A stretch of 64,000 nucleotides of DNA from Citrus sinensis (taxonomy: Eukaryota > Streptophyta > Magnoliopsida > Sapindales > Rutaceae): the NCBI RefSeq assembly GCF_022201045.2, contig NC_068561.1:15587001-15651000 (forward strand), in the 5' to 3' direction. The notes beneath the pieces are model-generated. The model was not told the origin of the DNA. It did not search any database and was given only the letters and a program-made list of their open reading frames with translations. Shown one piece after another: positions 26,779 to 38,863 of this stretch. The position numbers and the translations under genes were made by a program. Position 1 is the stretch's first letter. Each line of letters opens with the position of its first letter.

Positions 26779-27824
26779 TTGTTAGATCAACATGAAGTGC
26801 TATATAACTTTGAAAACTCAATAATTTAGTTTTGCTTGACATTTGACAATTATATAAAGAGTGCGGGAACTTGTCATGACTAGCAATAATATTAAGGAAA
26901 AAGATAAAGAAACATAATGAAGACAAAAGGAAGAAATAAGAAATTTTTGTTCAGCCCTTACAAAATAACAATTTAGAATTAGAATCAATTTTTAGAAGTT
27001 AATTGGACAGACCCCCGATGAATTAGTATCAGAGCATGCTTTATATAGTTAATTCTAATTAGAAGGTCCAATAGTTTATAAAGAGAATGATTTAGAACTT
27101 AGCACCTACCATAGTAAAAAGACAACTTTAAATAGATATTATATAGATTGTAATATTGAAGGCAATTTAAACATGACCTATATACAGAAAACTCTCAGTT
27201 AAATAGTTTAGTAAATTCAATAGTTAATTTAGGTAGAAATTTGAAATCATAATTAGATAAAATTAATAAAAAATTTATTAAAATTAATAAAAAAATTTAA
27301 AATAGTCTTAGATAGTTTAAGAGAAAATAGAGTAGTCTTCAAGAATTTAGAAGAAAAATTAGATTTCATAAAAGATTAAAATATAGTAGAATTAGATAAA
27401 ATCTCAAGAGTAGAAGAAGGAATAAGAGAAGGAAGATTAAAATTAAAGCAATTAGAAAATACCAAGAATCCAGAAGTAATATTGGCTTCAGAATTAGGAG
27501 ATTTAATAAGAAGATTTGAAAAAAATTAAAACCAATACATATATAAGAAGCCTTCAACCTAAGAAAACTAAGAGCTATAGAATATTACCAATTGATAAAG
27601 GTAAGCAAATAGTCAAAGTAGTAAATTAGAATAAAATTATTTAAAAAGAATAATCAGTAGAAAAAAGGAAGATGACGATGTTAAAATAGAAAGTCTTAAA
27701 GAATTAGACGAACAAATAGAAAGGATTGGACAAAATAAATTAGATCTAATCAATCCAAATATAATATATAAAAAGAAAAATTTACTTAGCAAATCTTTAT
27801 TATATATAAATTATAGTGAAAGAT

Positions 27825-28260
27825 ATGTCATATACACATGAAAATGAAATGATAAAGGTAGACTTAATAAATAAGCATTACTACAATCAAATTAAAGATA
27901 AAGACCTCAAATAGGCCCATTTAGAATTAGTTGTAATAGAAGTAAAATGATTACATAGAGAAAATTTGGGTGCAAAAGTTTTGATTTGCCTTTATGACAA
28001 TTGATTTATTAATAAAGAATAAGGACTCTTAGGAAGTATAGAACTAGACATGAATAATAAAGGAGAAATAATATATTTTACCTTAGACTATTTAGTAAAA
28101 GCTAATACTTTTTATAAGGATTTAAAACTATGAATAAAAACTAGAGGTTACCAAATGAAGAGAAATGAAGATAATTTATTTATTTGCATAGGATTTATAG
28201 GAAGACTTAGTGAAAATAACACAACTAAACAGATAATAAGCATTCGAGGAACTAAATAAA
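27825..28260 (+). pseudogene. Movement-protein-like remnant (30K superfamily type)
   Basis: Reading from the ATG at 27825, one frame keeps recognisable pieces such as LHRENLGAKVLICLYDN and GFIGRLSENNTTKQ, resembling the core and C-end of caulimovirid movement proteins (plasmodesma transport). At least five in-frame stops (for example at K-stop-AHLE and E-stop-GLL) interrupt it. Several stops are one transition away from Arg, Gln or Trp codons. Confidence 0.6.
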
Positions 28261-28429
28261 TTAAGGATATCCTTGGAAAAATTTTCTTATAAGAGACTAA
28301 TGCGTGGCTAGACTGGAAATTAGAGAATTTTATAATAAAAACCAATTTTAGTACCCACATATAATATAATTTACCGTGATAGTGATGGTTCAATAGATTT
28401 GAGATTTGGGAATTATAATTACCAAGTAA

Positions 28430-29600
28430 GCACAACCAATAGTCAAGACGATGATCCATAATATAATTTAATAGTTATAGAAGAAAAAATTACATGGAAA
28501 GAAATGAATAAAATTCTTGATCCTAAATATGATGAATTAATGTTAAAAATGAGCTATGATCATGCAATATGATATTCAAAAACAAGAATTCATGAAAACG
28601 AATGATGTCATCGAAGAAGCCAATAGCAGCATTACCAATCCACCAAAAGGTAATAGAATAAAATTTTGCTAGTCAGCACCAAGAGATACAACATATAACT
28701 TAGAAGGAAGATATCTTATTGATAGAGGAAATTATAATGGATAGGATAAAGATTATAAAACTTATGGTAAAACAAAACCTATAAATGGACTAGAACATTG
28801 CTAATAGCAAGTCAATCTGGTAGCATACTGAATTTAACAGTTTGGGATCCACAACTATGGCCAGAAGTCATAGATAGATAGGAAACAGATGTAGTCAAAG
28901 CTAGGCAAAGCTGAACTCATAGTGATGATATGTGGAAATTTTAAGAAACATTATTAGAAGAAATAGTAGGAAATTAGTACAATACTTATAAAAAAGATTT
29001 TGTTGAAAGGGTTTTAGAAAACTAAAGCTTAGGAAGTAATCCATATAATTTTACAAGTCTTATGAGAGAACAGCTAGAGGCAATACTTCTATACAAAATA
29101 TAGTCTTAACAGACCTTTATTGGCTTCAATTTTCAACTTGGAAATATCTTAGAGAATTTAACAATGATTATGCGTCATTGCTAGTAAAATTGGTAAGTCA
29201 TTTGATGAAGAATTATGAGATAAATATTTTAGACAATTACTAAGAATTTAAGAAAGGTTTATGAATAGGACCAAGAATAATATTTATCTATAATATAGTT
29301 ATAGAAAAATGTGTACAAGCTAATATTCAAAGAAGTTCAAAAAGTAGACTTATTTATTTCTGTAAAAAAGTTATTATACTGCACAACAATATAGAGACTA
29401 GAAATATAGAAAGAAAAAGCATAAAAAATATTTTAAGCCCCATAAATAGAGTAACAAGAGGAAAATCCTAAGGAAAAGCCAAACATATAAGAAAAGCAAA
29501 GAGGATAATAAGTATGTTAAAAAGTCTAACAAGAAGAAATATATTTGTTTCATTTAATACAAAAACTCGCAAATGCTTGTCCAAACAAAAAAAAAAAGGA
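28430..29600 (+). pseudogene. Capsid-protein-like remnant
   Basis: Lies between the movement and protease remnants, where caulimovirids place the capsid. Pieces such as PYNFTSLMREQLEAILLY are visible, followed by a Lys-rich tract (29400-29560) and a degenerate Cys-containing segment where a CCHC knuckle would be expected. Multiple stops. The assignment rests mostly on position. Confidence 0.45.
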
Positions 29601-29929
29601 TTGTTTCAAAGACCGTGTCAATCTTTTATATAATTTAGAAGAAGATGTAGTAAGTATAAGTAATTATGACAGTGAAGCCTATAGTATAATTAACAATTAT
29701 GAAATTTTAAATTAGAAGATTTAAATTTAGACTCTGACTGAAGAATCTATCGATTCTGACGATAAAGATTATATTTTTATAAATATACATCTAGAAGGAT
29801 TAGAGCTTGTAACAACTAGATGAAAAAGTAGAATGTCAACATGAACTTGTACATAGACAAGGAGTAGCAAGCAATGATAGAGACATAGAGTAGCAAGTCT
29901 CATATAAATATTAAATTAGTTCCAACAGA

Positions 29930-30200
29930 TTCTTTGCAAACATTGTAACATTGTCTCAACTAATATTTGCAAAACAAATGGATGGAACTAGATTAAGGTA
30001 TCATAAATGTATTAGAGATGCATAAATAAGTTTCTACCCAATAAAAATTGCATTTGATGAATATTGGCCCTTACCACAAGTATGGATAAGTCCAATAAAT
30101 CATAAATTTAAATTCATTTTAGGCTTAAATTTTATGTGTAGTAGTAAAGGAAGCATGTTAATAAATAGTAATTATGTTACATTCTTTAAAAGAATAGTTG
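29930..30200 (+). pseudogene. Aspartic-protease-like remnant
   Basis: A frame ending in KFKFILGLNFM resembles the C-terminal side of caulimovirid proteases (FILGxxF). A clear DTG/DSG catalytic triplet was not found. Assignment is by motif and by position upstream of RT. Confidence 0.45.
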
Positions 30201-30251
30201 TCACCCCAACTAATTTTCGTCTTTCTCATTTTTCACAACATTAGCATGTTC

Positions 30252-30317
30252 AATCAAAGTTGCATGCAAAGTGTGGTGGAACCAAATCAAAGTTGCATGC
30301 AAAGTGTGGTGGAACCA
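30252..30317 (+). repeat. 33-bp tandem duplication in the viral copy
   Basis: AATCAAAGTTGCATGCAAAG... is repeated exactly from 30252 and again from 30285. The length is a multiple of three. Confidence 0.9.
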
Positions 30318-30649
30318 ATAGTAGTTATTTTGATTTTGATTTTTCACATGATTTAAAAATAGGAACCAATAGTAATTTCAACTTTTAGCATGACCTAATG
30401 ATAGAAATTACTAGAGAATTTATAGATAGTTTCTTAAAAGATGTAAAAAGATTGTATATTAATAGAGATGTAGATTTTTATGATTTAGAACTAGAAAATT
30501 TTTGCGATCTTAATTTTATATTAAAAAATATAGATGTACAAACTAAAAGGCCTAAATTTAAAAGATCTAAAAATAATATTTAGAAGAAATAATTAGATTA
30601 GCAGAAATTATAAAACTTTTAGGAGAAGACCCAATTAAATATTAGGATA

Positions 30650-31720
30650 GAAACAAATTTAATCCCTATTTAGATATGAAAAATGTAGATTTTACCATTA
30701 AAAACGACTAAAAGAGATATAGTCACAAGAATTGAAAGAGTTTAGCATTCAAAAAGTAGAGTTATTAAAGTTAGGAGTAATTAGGCATAGTAATAGCATG
30801 TATAGAACTATAGTATTTATGGTTAGAAATCATGTAGAAATTAAAAGAGGAAAATTGTGAATAGTCATAAACTTTAAGTGTTTGAATGATAATACATATA
30901 AAGATCAACATAAAATCCTTGATAAAGATCAATTAATTAATTGCATCCAAAATGCAAATATATTTAGTAAGTTTCACTATAAATCAAGAATTTGGCAAAT
31001 TAAAATGGATGATGATTCTATTCCATAGATTGCTTTCAGCTGCCCTGAAAGACATTTCGAATGGATAATCGTGCCATTTGGATTTAAAAAATACCCCTTC
31101 CATTTTTCAACATAAAATGGATCAAATATTTTGAAAGTATAATAAGTTTGTTTTAATGTATATTGATGATAAATTGCTTTTTAGCCATAATTTAGAATAT
31201 CATTATAATCATTTACTTATAGTTTTTCGCGAGTTTATCAATAACGGACTTATAATTAGTAAGAAGAGAAAGAATTTCTATAAAGAGTACATAGAATTTT
31301 TAAGAATGAAAATAGGTAAAGGAAAGATAAAATTACAAAAATATATAGTTAAAAAAATAGATTTTTTAGATAAAATAAAAGATACTAAGAAGTTACAAGT
31401 TTTTTAAGGAATATTAAATTATAGTAGAATGTACATAAAAGACCTTAGTAAGATAGTAGGACCTTTGTATGGTAAAACTAAACTAGGAGATAAAAAATTA
31501 TTTAATTCGTCAGATATATAACTAGTTAAAAAAATAATTTGTAAAGAATTACCAAAATTAACTTCATCATTAGAAATTGAATACAAAGTTATAGAAACAA
31601 ATGTTAGTGAGAATAGATGGGGAGCAGTATACTCTCTAAACCAAGCAAGTATTATAGTAAAAGTACCGAGAAAGGATTTGAAGATATTCATCAGGACTTT
31701 ACAAAAAAAACCTAAAATAG
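30650..31720 (+). pseudogene. Reverse transcriptase remnant of pararetrovirus
   Basis: Best-preserved viral domain. It shows FHYKSRIWQIKMDDDS, a CPERHFEWIIVPFGF segment around 31020-31085, and the catalytic box YIDD at 31159-31170. Beyond it come LRMKIGKGKIKLQKYIVKKI and [13 protein letters not shown], all characteristic of Caulimoviridae RT. Breaks include a stop where Trp is expected before IAF (31029), a disruption just after the PFGF motif, and a stop at 31405. The YIDD catalytic aspartates remain. Confidence 0.85.
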
Positions 31721-32030
31721 TTTGACCAGCTTAGATTACGAGATCTTAGGAGTCACTAATACTTTAAATAGTTTTAAATTATTTCTCAATCGACCTTTCA
31801 CAGTAAGGACATATTGTGAAGCAATAGTTAGATTTTATAATAAGACTAATTAGAAAAAGCTAAGTAGTAAAATATGGTTAAATTTTGTTAATACCATTGC
31901 AGGAAATGGTTATAGGTTAAAATTTGGACACATAAAATGAGTAAATAATAGATTAATTGATAACTTAAGCAGAGAAATTTATTCTAACGTACTTTGTTGT
32001 TTTGCATATGGGCGACAAGAGAATGACCTT
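31590..32030 (+). pseudogene. RNase H remnant of pararetrovirus
   Basis: Follows RT with VIETNVSENRWGAVYS (the first acidic residue of the usual ETD motif is replaced by Asn) and ends with WLNFVNTIAGNGYRLKFG and RLIDNLSREI, resembling the C-end of caulimovirid polyproteins. Interrupted by several stops. Confidence 0.75.
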
Positions 32031-32079
32031 TGGACTAATTAGTCTACCAAAATTCCCAAAAGGAACTAATTTGCCTTTC

Positions 32080-32579
32080 AAGCCTTTACTTAGTATTCAG
32101 ATAGATAAATCATAACAATGCCTTATAGACAACATTTAGAATGAAAAGGATGATAATAGAAAGATCTTAATAGCTTTAAATACATTAACGTCTTATTTTT
32201 CAGAAATCCAAAGTAAGCCTTTGGGTAAAAATCTTAGTTTTTACGTGGTTTCTAAAGTATTTACACTAGGAATTTACCATACTTGACCTAAAGTTCTTCA
32301 ACAACTCACAAATTTTCACAACCTTATTACCAAGGATTTTATGATTTCAAATTAGCCCTTGATACTGTAAAATAGCAAATTGGTTTGAGCTTTTTCATAA
32401 ACCCATTAGCAAAAAACACAGCTAGCAATATACTATATATCTTTATCTCAACACATATCACCATGTAAAATACACAAAGTAGTAGAGTCATTTCATTTTC
32501 CACTAACAATTTGACTTTTTATGATCATTATGAAAAATGATAAAAAAATTTTAAAAATTAAATGGCAGGTGTCGAGATT
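32080..32579 (+). pseudogene. Viroplasmin/transactivator-like remnant, N-terminal part
   Basis: Downstream of RNase H, a frame near 32235-32330 reads LSFYVVSKVFTLGIYHT then, after a stop, KVLQQLTNFHN. This resembles the viroplasmin (Cauli_VI) fold shared by caulimovirus P6 proteins and some RNases H1. The copia insertion at 32580 severs it; a likely C-terminal half is at 37805-38640. Confidence 0.5.
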
Positions 32580-33258
32580 TGTTAGGACTCACATAAGCAG
32601 CTGCAAGTTAAGCAGAACCAAAACTCTTTCCTTCTTTGTGTGATCAAAATATAATGTGTACTATAAATAAATAGGCAGAAAAATAAACCAATAAAATTTA
32701 AAGCAAAAATCAATCACAAGAGACACATATGTTTATGTGGAAAACCCAAATTGGGAAAACTATGGGACCATAGTCCAATATAATCTTCCACTATATTAAT
32801 GGGATTGTAGCATAAACTCTTCTCTAGATAACACTAGAGGCTAATAACATCAAGAATCTAAATATTCTTGGCTTACAGTAACAACCTAATAAATCTCTCT
32901 TTATCAAGAGGGTATTTCAAATAACAGCCAACGAGAGTATAAAATAAAAATCAATACAAGTATGATTGTAAAGGGCGATGCTAGAAACTTAGCCTCAAAA
33001 TTTGGGAGAAAACGAAGTTAATTTCGTCTTTTGATCGTCCAATAAAAGATTGAATCACTATTTCCAAAACGAAAACCTCCACGACCTTTCTCTCTCACCA
33101 CTTCTTCTGCAATTCGTCTTTTTGCAATAGTGAAACTAGGGCTGCCGCTTTTTTTTAAAGCCAAATTTCATTCACTCCTTTAAGTTTCCTTTAATTGCTT
33201 AACTACCCAAACTTATAAAACTTTGGGCTTGAGCCACCTAAATGAGATGGACCCAACA
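32580..33258 (-). repeat. 3' LTR of copia element
   Basis: 679 bp. The minus strand starts TGTTGGGTCCATCTC and ends AGTCCTAACA. Homologous to 37096-37804. Confidence 0.9.
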
Positions 33259-33389
33259 TATCTCCCCATCTAGATCATATGAGGGGCACCACTAAGCCCG
33301 CTTTTGTATGCAGCTTTTCAACTTTTCCTTGGGCAATGAATTTGTCATCACATCTGATCCTTTCTCCGTTGTGTGTATTTTCTCAAGCT

Positions 33390-33431
33390 GCAACTATTTC
33401 TTCTCAAGCTGCAACTATTTCTTCTCAAGCA
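33390..33431. repeat. 21-bp tandem duplication
   Basis: TCTCAAGCTGCAACTATTTCT occurs twice in a row just inside the 3' LTR of the copia element. Confidence 0.85.
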
Positions 33432-33699
33432 CGTCTCGTATCCAATGATACCTCACATCAATATATTTGGATTTCGAATGGTATATCGAATTCTTTACCA
33501 AGTGAATGGCACTCTGACTGTTGCAGTATACAACGTAGCTCTGCCTACAAAAATGAGCAAATATCCTGATAGAGATTTTTTAAAATTGATATCCTCTGTT
33601 ATATTTACATCTGTGTATACTTGTAACACATGTTTGTTACCATCAAAACACAAACATGCCTTGAAAGTGCATTTGAGATATATGAAAATCCATTTTACT

Positions 33700-36600
33700 A
33701 TTGTTCAGTGCTCTTTGCTTGGATTGGAGAGAAATCAGCTGACTACACCAATAGCATGAGCAATATATGGTCTTGTACAAACCATGGCGTACATCAGACT
33801 ACCAACTGCTGAAGCATAAGGAACTCCTCTCATCTCTTGCTTTTCTTTTTCATTTGTAAGACAATGCTTCGAACTAAGCTTGAAATGACTCGTAAACGGA
33901 GAACAAACAGATTTTGCCTTGCTCATGTTAAATCTTTCAAGAACCCTTTCAACATAAGCTTTTCAAGGTAACCATAACTTCTTAGATTTCCTATTGCGGG
34001 AAATCTTCATGCCAAAAATCTGTTTCGCCAGTCCCAAGTCTTTAATTGCAAAAGACTTGCTAGGCTCTCTCTTCAGATTGTCAATCTTACTAATCAATAT
34101 GTCATCCACATAAAGCAAAAGAATGATAAAATCATTATCACCAAACTTCTTCACAAAAATACAATGGTCGCACATAATCTTGCCGAAACCATGATTTTTC
34201 ATAAAATAATCAAACTTATTGTAACGCTGCCTTGGTGCATGTTTCATCAAATACAAACTTTTTTTCAACTTGCACACAAGTTTCTCTTTGCCTTTGACAT
34301 TGAATCATTCAGGTTGCTCCATGTATATTTTCTTCTTCAAGTCACCGCACAAGAAAGTTGTATTTACATTAAGCTGTTCAATCTCTAAATTCAAACTAGC
34401 TGCCAATCCCAGAACAACTCGGATAGAAGATATATTCACAATAAGAGAAAATATTTCTTCAAAATCAACGTATTTCTTCTAACCGAAACCCTTCACAACT
34501 AATCTAGCTTGTACAGCTGTAATGAGTTATTTTCAATTTTCAGCCTATAAACCCACTTGCTCTTCAGTGTCCTCTTTCCTTAGGAAGCTTTACTAAGTTA
34601 TAAGTATGATTTTCATTCAAAGATTTCATCTTCTCTTGCATGGCTTTAATCTACTTATTTTTATACTGGTGAAACATGACTTCTTCAAAACATTTTGGCT
34701 CTCCTTCATCTGTAAGCATCACATATTCATGTGGAGCATATCTAGTAGAAGGTCATTGTTCTCTAGTGGATCTTCTCAATTCTGACTCAACTGGTGGTGC
34801 TGGTAGTTCTGGAGGTGCTTGGTCAACTAGTTGTTAGACCATCATTATTATCCTCTCCAGCTCCTCTATGATTATCATGAACTATAGGTGGAGAAACTGA
34901 AGTTGGAATAATAGGAATCTCTAGAGATAACTGAGACTCATCACTCTTCTCTGCATCACCAACTATCTGATCTTCAAAGAACACAATATCTCTACTCTGA
35001 TCAATTTCCTTGCCATTGGATCTCATTATCTGTACCTAAATTCCTTATATCCATAGCTTAAGAAAATGCATTCGTTAACTTTGTTATCAAGCTTTGATAT
35101 TTCATCCTTAGAAATGTGAACATATGATCTGCAACCAAACACTCTCAAATATTTATAAGAAACATATTTTCTAATCCAAACTCTCTCAAGTACATCGCCA
35201 TCTAATAGAGCTGAAAGAGAAATATTAAAAAAGTCAATTGCAGTACACATAGCCTCTACCCAAGAAGATTTAAGAAGCTTGGCATCAGAAAGCATACACT
35301 TGATCATTTCTTCAATTGTTTTGTTCATATTTTCTGCAACACGATTTTTCTGCGGGGTTTTTGGTAAACCTTTCTCAAGTCTGATTTCATGGGATCTGCA
35401 ATGCTGCTTAAATAGTCCTTTGTACTCACCACCATTATCTGTCATGACACATTTTAATTTTTTTCATGTCCCTCTCTCAACACAAGCACTTAATCTTTAG
35501 ATTTCAAAGCAAAAGTCTATACTTTTCTAGAACAGTCATCAATAAAAATTACAAAATAAAGTGCACTTCTTATTGATTTACTTTGAATCATGCAAACATT
35601 AGTGTGAGTCAAATCAAGGATTTGCGATTTTCTATATGGATAAAAGCTTTTAAAATCCACTTTATGTGTCTTTCCAGCTAAGCATGAACGCAAGTCTTGA
35701 GGGACATTCCTGCGAAGTTGGGTAAAAATCCTTTTCTGGCAAGAGTTTCTAACATTTTCTCACCAATGTGATCAACTCTTTTGTGCCACGTCTTAATGTC
35801 AGAACTTTTTACAATCACATTTACATCTTCTTTCTGGATCTTGGCTTCTATTACATAGAAAATGTTTACTTTCCTCCTCTTAGCTAACACTAGGGAGCCT
35901 TTGGTGAGCTTCTATTTTTTTTTACCAAATTGGTTAATATAACCATCGTCATTAAGCTTGCCTATAAAGATCAAATTAAGGTGAATATTTGGTACATGTC
36001 TGACATCTTTAAGCAATAACTTGCAGCCAATGTTAGTTTCCAAGCAAATATCTCACATGCTCACAATCTTGGATGCCTCTTCATTTCCCATCCGAATACG
36101 ACCATAATCACCATTAAATTAGGATATGAAGTAATCATGATGTGCAGTAATATGAAACGAATCACATAAATCAATCACCCAATCACTGTTATGGCAAGTG
36201 AAATTTACTGAGCTCTCATTATAAACAATACCTAAATCACCGTCAACTATGGCTGCAGTGTTCTCTTTGTCATTTTTCTAAGCATCACCATTTTCTTTCA
36301 CCTGTTCTCTTTTCCATAATCTACATTCCCTTTTAATGTGACCCATTTTCTGAAAATGAAAACACGTCATATTTCTCCTCTGGGATTATCATTATTTTGC
36401 TAGCGGGAATTTCTAGTTTGGTTTCTCCCCCGCCTTTCTTACTTTTTTGAAACACGTGCATCTGACTCAGAGGGAAATGTTTCAACACTCTTTCTTTTAG
36501 ATTCGTCATTCTGCAGTCTATCTGTAACCATATCTGAGGTTAATTTCCCATTCAGTACTGAATTATTCACTAACACCACTAATGTCTCTCAATTGTCAGG

Positions 36601-36950
36601 TAAAGAATTAAGCAACAACAATGTTTCTAACTCGTCATCTAAAATAATTTTCATAGTAGTCAATTGATCAACTAAGCCCTGAAACTCACAAGTGTGTTCA
36701 GTTATACTGAACCCCTTCTTGTATTTCAAGATAACAAGCTTTTCATTAAATTGGCTTTATTTTATGATGTCGACTACTTATAAATTGTTACTAATTTCCT
36801 CCAAAGTCCTTCGATACACGGTGGTACACACTTTGATCAATTCATGCCCTAATAGTACCCACGATCTTCTGGTTTAATTGAGCTCATTTCTTATCATATA
36901 AATCGGTAGGTCTAGCTTCTTTGCCTTCAATGGGCTCATGCAAGTCTTTC
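33700..36950 (-). pseudogene. copia gag-pol, degenerate
   Basis: Domains in copia order on the minus strand: CCHC knuckle remnant CFHFQKMGHIKREC (about 36370-36320, first Cys pair altered), protease remnant WVIDLCDSFH (WVIDSGA expected, so catalytic Ser-Gly is lost), GAG-pre-integrase HKRVDHIGEKMLETLARKGF (35890-35678), integrase with TDNGGEYKG and NRVAENMNKTI (35445-35026), RT with YVDDILI near 34110, and the end of RT/RNase H with VPYASAVGSLMYAMVCTRP (33926-33735). Integrase-before-RT order and these motifs place it in the Tork/Tnt1 group. Numerous stops and shifts show it is inactive. Confidence 0.9.
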
Positions 36951-37095
36951 ATGTACATCAAATCTTCCATCCTAGACTTTCAAATGCCATATTTTTATAA
37001 TTTTAATTTAATCATGCATGCCGAGGACTCCTCAATCTCAACCACACAAGTAATAAAAAAAATTAAAAAAAAAACATGACGCTCTGATATCACTC

Positions 37096-37804
37096 TGTTG
37101 GGAAAGGGACTCACACAAGCAGCTACAAATTAAGCAAAACCAAAACTCTTTCCCTCTTTGTGTGATCAAAATAGGATGTGTATCACAAATAAATTGGTAG
37201 GAAAATAAACAAACAAAATCTAAAGCAAAAATCAACCACAAGAGACACAAATTTTTACTTGAAAAAATCAAAGTAGAGAAAACCACAGGATTGTAGTCCA
37301 ATATAATCTTCTACTATATTAATGTGATTACAACACAAATTCTTCTTAGATAATACTAGAGGATAACAATATCAAGAATCTAAATATTTTTAACTTACAG
37401 TAACAACCTAATAACTATCTCCTTATCAAGAGAGTATCTTAAATAACAGCCAACAAGAGTATAAAATAAAAATCAATGCAAGTAGGATTGTAAAGAGCAA
37501 TGCTAGGAACTTAGCCTCAAAATTTGGGAGAAAACGAAGTTAATTTCATCTTTTGATCGTCCAATCAAATATTGAAATCATTTAGTCCCAAAACGAAAAC
37601 CTCTACTGCCTTTCTCTCTCGCCACTTCTTATGCAATTCTTCTTTTTACAATAGTGTAACTAGGGCTGCCACTTGCTTTTTAAAGCCAAATTTTATGGCA
37701 ATTTTCATTCACCCCCTTCAAGTTTCCTTTAATTTCTTAATTACCCAAACTTATAAACTTTGGGCTTAGGTTGCCCAAATAAGATAATCATATTCATTCT
37801 GTCA
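37096..37804 (-). repeat. 5' LTR of copia element
   Basis: About 709 bp. On the minus strand it starts TGACAGAATG and ends TTTCCCAACA, directly followed by the primer-binding site. The outer edge is less certain because the two LTRs differ there. Confidence 0.85.
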
Positions 37805-37897
37805 GAAAATTCTATTGGAACATGCAGGCTATAAATGCCATCTCACCTATAGTATTTCAAGTGTCAGCATTGATATGGAATTATACAAACTAATAGA

Positions 37898-37969
37898 ACT
37901 AAAATTTAGAGATAAACCGCTAATATCAACTCTACTAAAATTTAGAGATAAACCGCTAATATAAACTCT
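37898..37969 (+). repeat. 36-bp tandem duplication
   Basis: ACTAAAATTTAGAGATAAAC... occurs at 37898-37933 and 37934-37969 with one mismatch; the length is a multiple of three. Confidence 0.9.
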
Positions 37970-38856
37970 ATAGTTATTTTTAGATTTTGGTTTTTAATCA
38001 AATTTATTTTTCGAGAGCTAAATCAAAAAAATGCATTTGGGAAGAGGTTAAAGTCAACCACGCTTAACCTAATGGCAATGGAAAAATAGTTTGTGGTAGC
38101 TTATGTCCAATCAAAAGCACCAAAATGACAATTCAATGAAGAAGTAGACTATGAATTTTAAGCACAACATTTCATTTTCTTCAAGAAATCTAATGTCATT
38201 AGGGAACTTGATGACTTGGAAGGCTCAAGCATTCCTTAGACTTGCACTAATAATTCTTTAACTAAGCAGATTAGATATTAGAGAAGCAAAGTAATAGCAA
38301 GGGAATTTAAGATTATAGAATTCACTGACCATACAAAACTAATCGTTGAAGACTTTAATCAAAATATATTTTCTCCCCAGAATATACTTGAAGTTCTTTT
38401 TTTGTCCAAGACCACAATTAATTAGCTTGTAAATTTTTACCGTGAACAATAAGAAGAAGATATTAAGGCTTACAGAGCTTTTATGGAAGATCTATCAAGC
38501 AAAGAAAAAAAAAATGATGGTATAGATTTCTACAACAACTTAGATGATGTTGAGGCCCACAACCTCGATAACATGCTAGAAGCATAACTCTGCAGTGGTC
38601 CACTTTTCAATTGTCAACCTCCAATCACTGCTTTTTTCAAAGGACAATTTTAAAAAGGGAAAGCTGCGATGATAATTCTCTCGACACTCTCTTTACTCAC
38701 ATAGAAAGTATAAGATAAGAAAGCAACAAAAGATAAGGATAAATAGCTAGAAATAACTTTATATATAGAAAGAATCACCTCTTTTTTTATCATTGAGAAA
38801 GCAATCAAAAATCCGCTCATCAAAAAATCATCTTGTAGCAAACTTCAATCTCGATC

Positions 38857-38863
38857 TATAAAA
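38857..38863 (+). promoter_or_regulatory. TATA box in presumed viral intergenic region
   Basis: CTATAAAAGCTCTTAGGCTTTTGTTC resembles the TATA-to-cap region of pararetrovirus full-length-RNA promoters and lies after the last viral-like frame, as expected. No activity can be inferred. Confidence 0.4.

Larger units (their letters stand above)
27024..32579 (+). pseudogene. Endogenous pararetrovirus (Caulimoviridae type), 5' part, decayed
   Basis: A degraded plant DNA-virus copy that cannot express a polyprotein: every domain is broken by several in-frame stops and some shifts. Order on the plus strand: a primer-binding-like site (TAGTATCAGAGC, 27024-27035; the usual site is TGGTATCAGAGC), a lysine/glutamate-rich coiled-coil stretch (27240-27520), a movement-protein-like segment, a capsid-like region, a protease-like segment, reverse transcriptase, RNase H, then a viroplasmin-like region. 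This order and the RT sequence fit Caulimoviridae; genus is not assigned. A copia element cuts it at 32580; related material resumes at 37805. The sequence is A-rich on this strand. Confidence 0.85.
32580..37804 (-). mobile_element. Ty1/copia LTR retrotransposon, Tork/Tnt1-like, degenerate
   Basis: Full-length element on the minus strand: 5' LTR 37804-37096, primer-binding site GTGATATCAGAGC at 37094-37082, gag-pol, purine tract GATGGGGAGATA next to the 3' LTR, 3' LTR 33258-32580. The LTRs begin TG and end CCAACA or CTAACA. They are alignable throughout but differ by many substitutions and by about 30 bp, so the insertion is old. No matching 5-bp target repeats were found (AGATT against GAAAA). 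It sits inside the pararetrovirus copy. Confidence 0.92.

Noticed and set aside
28148..28459. 103-codon minus-strand frame in the viral copy
   Set aside because: Opposite to the viral coding strand, over the movement-protein remnant; an A-rich shadow.
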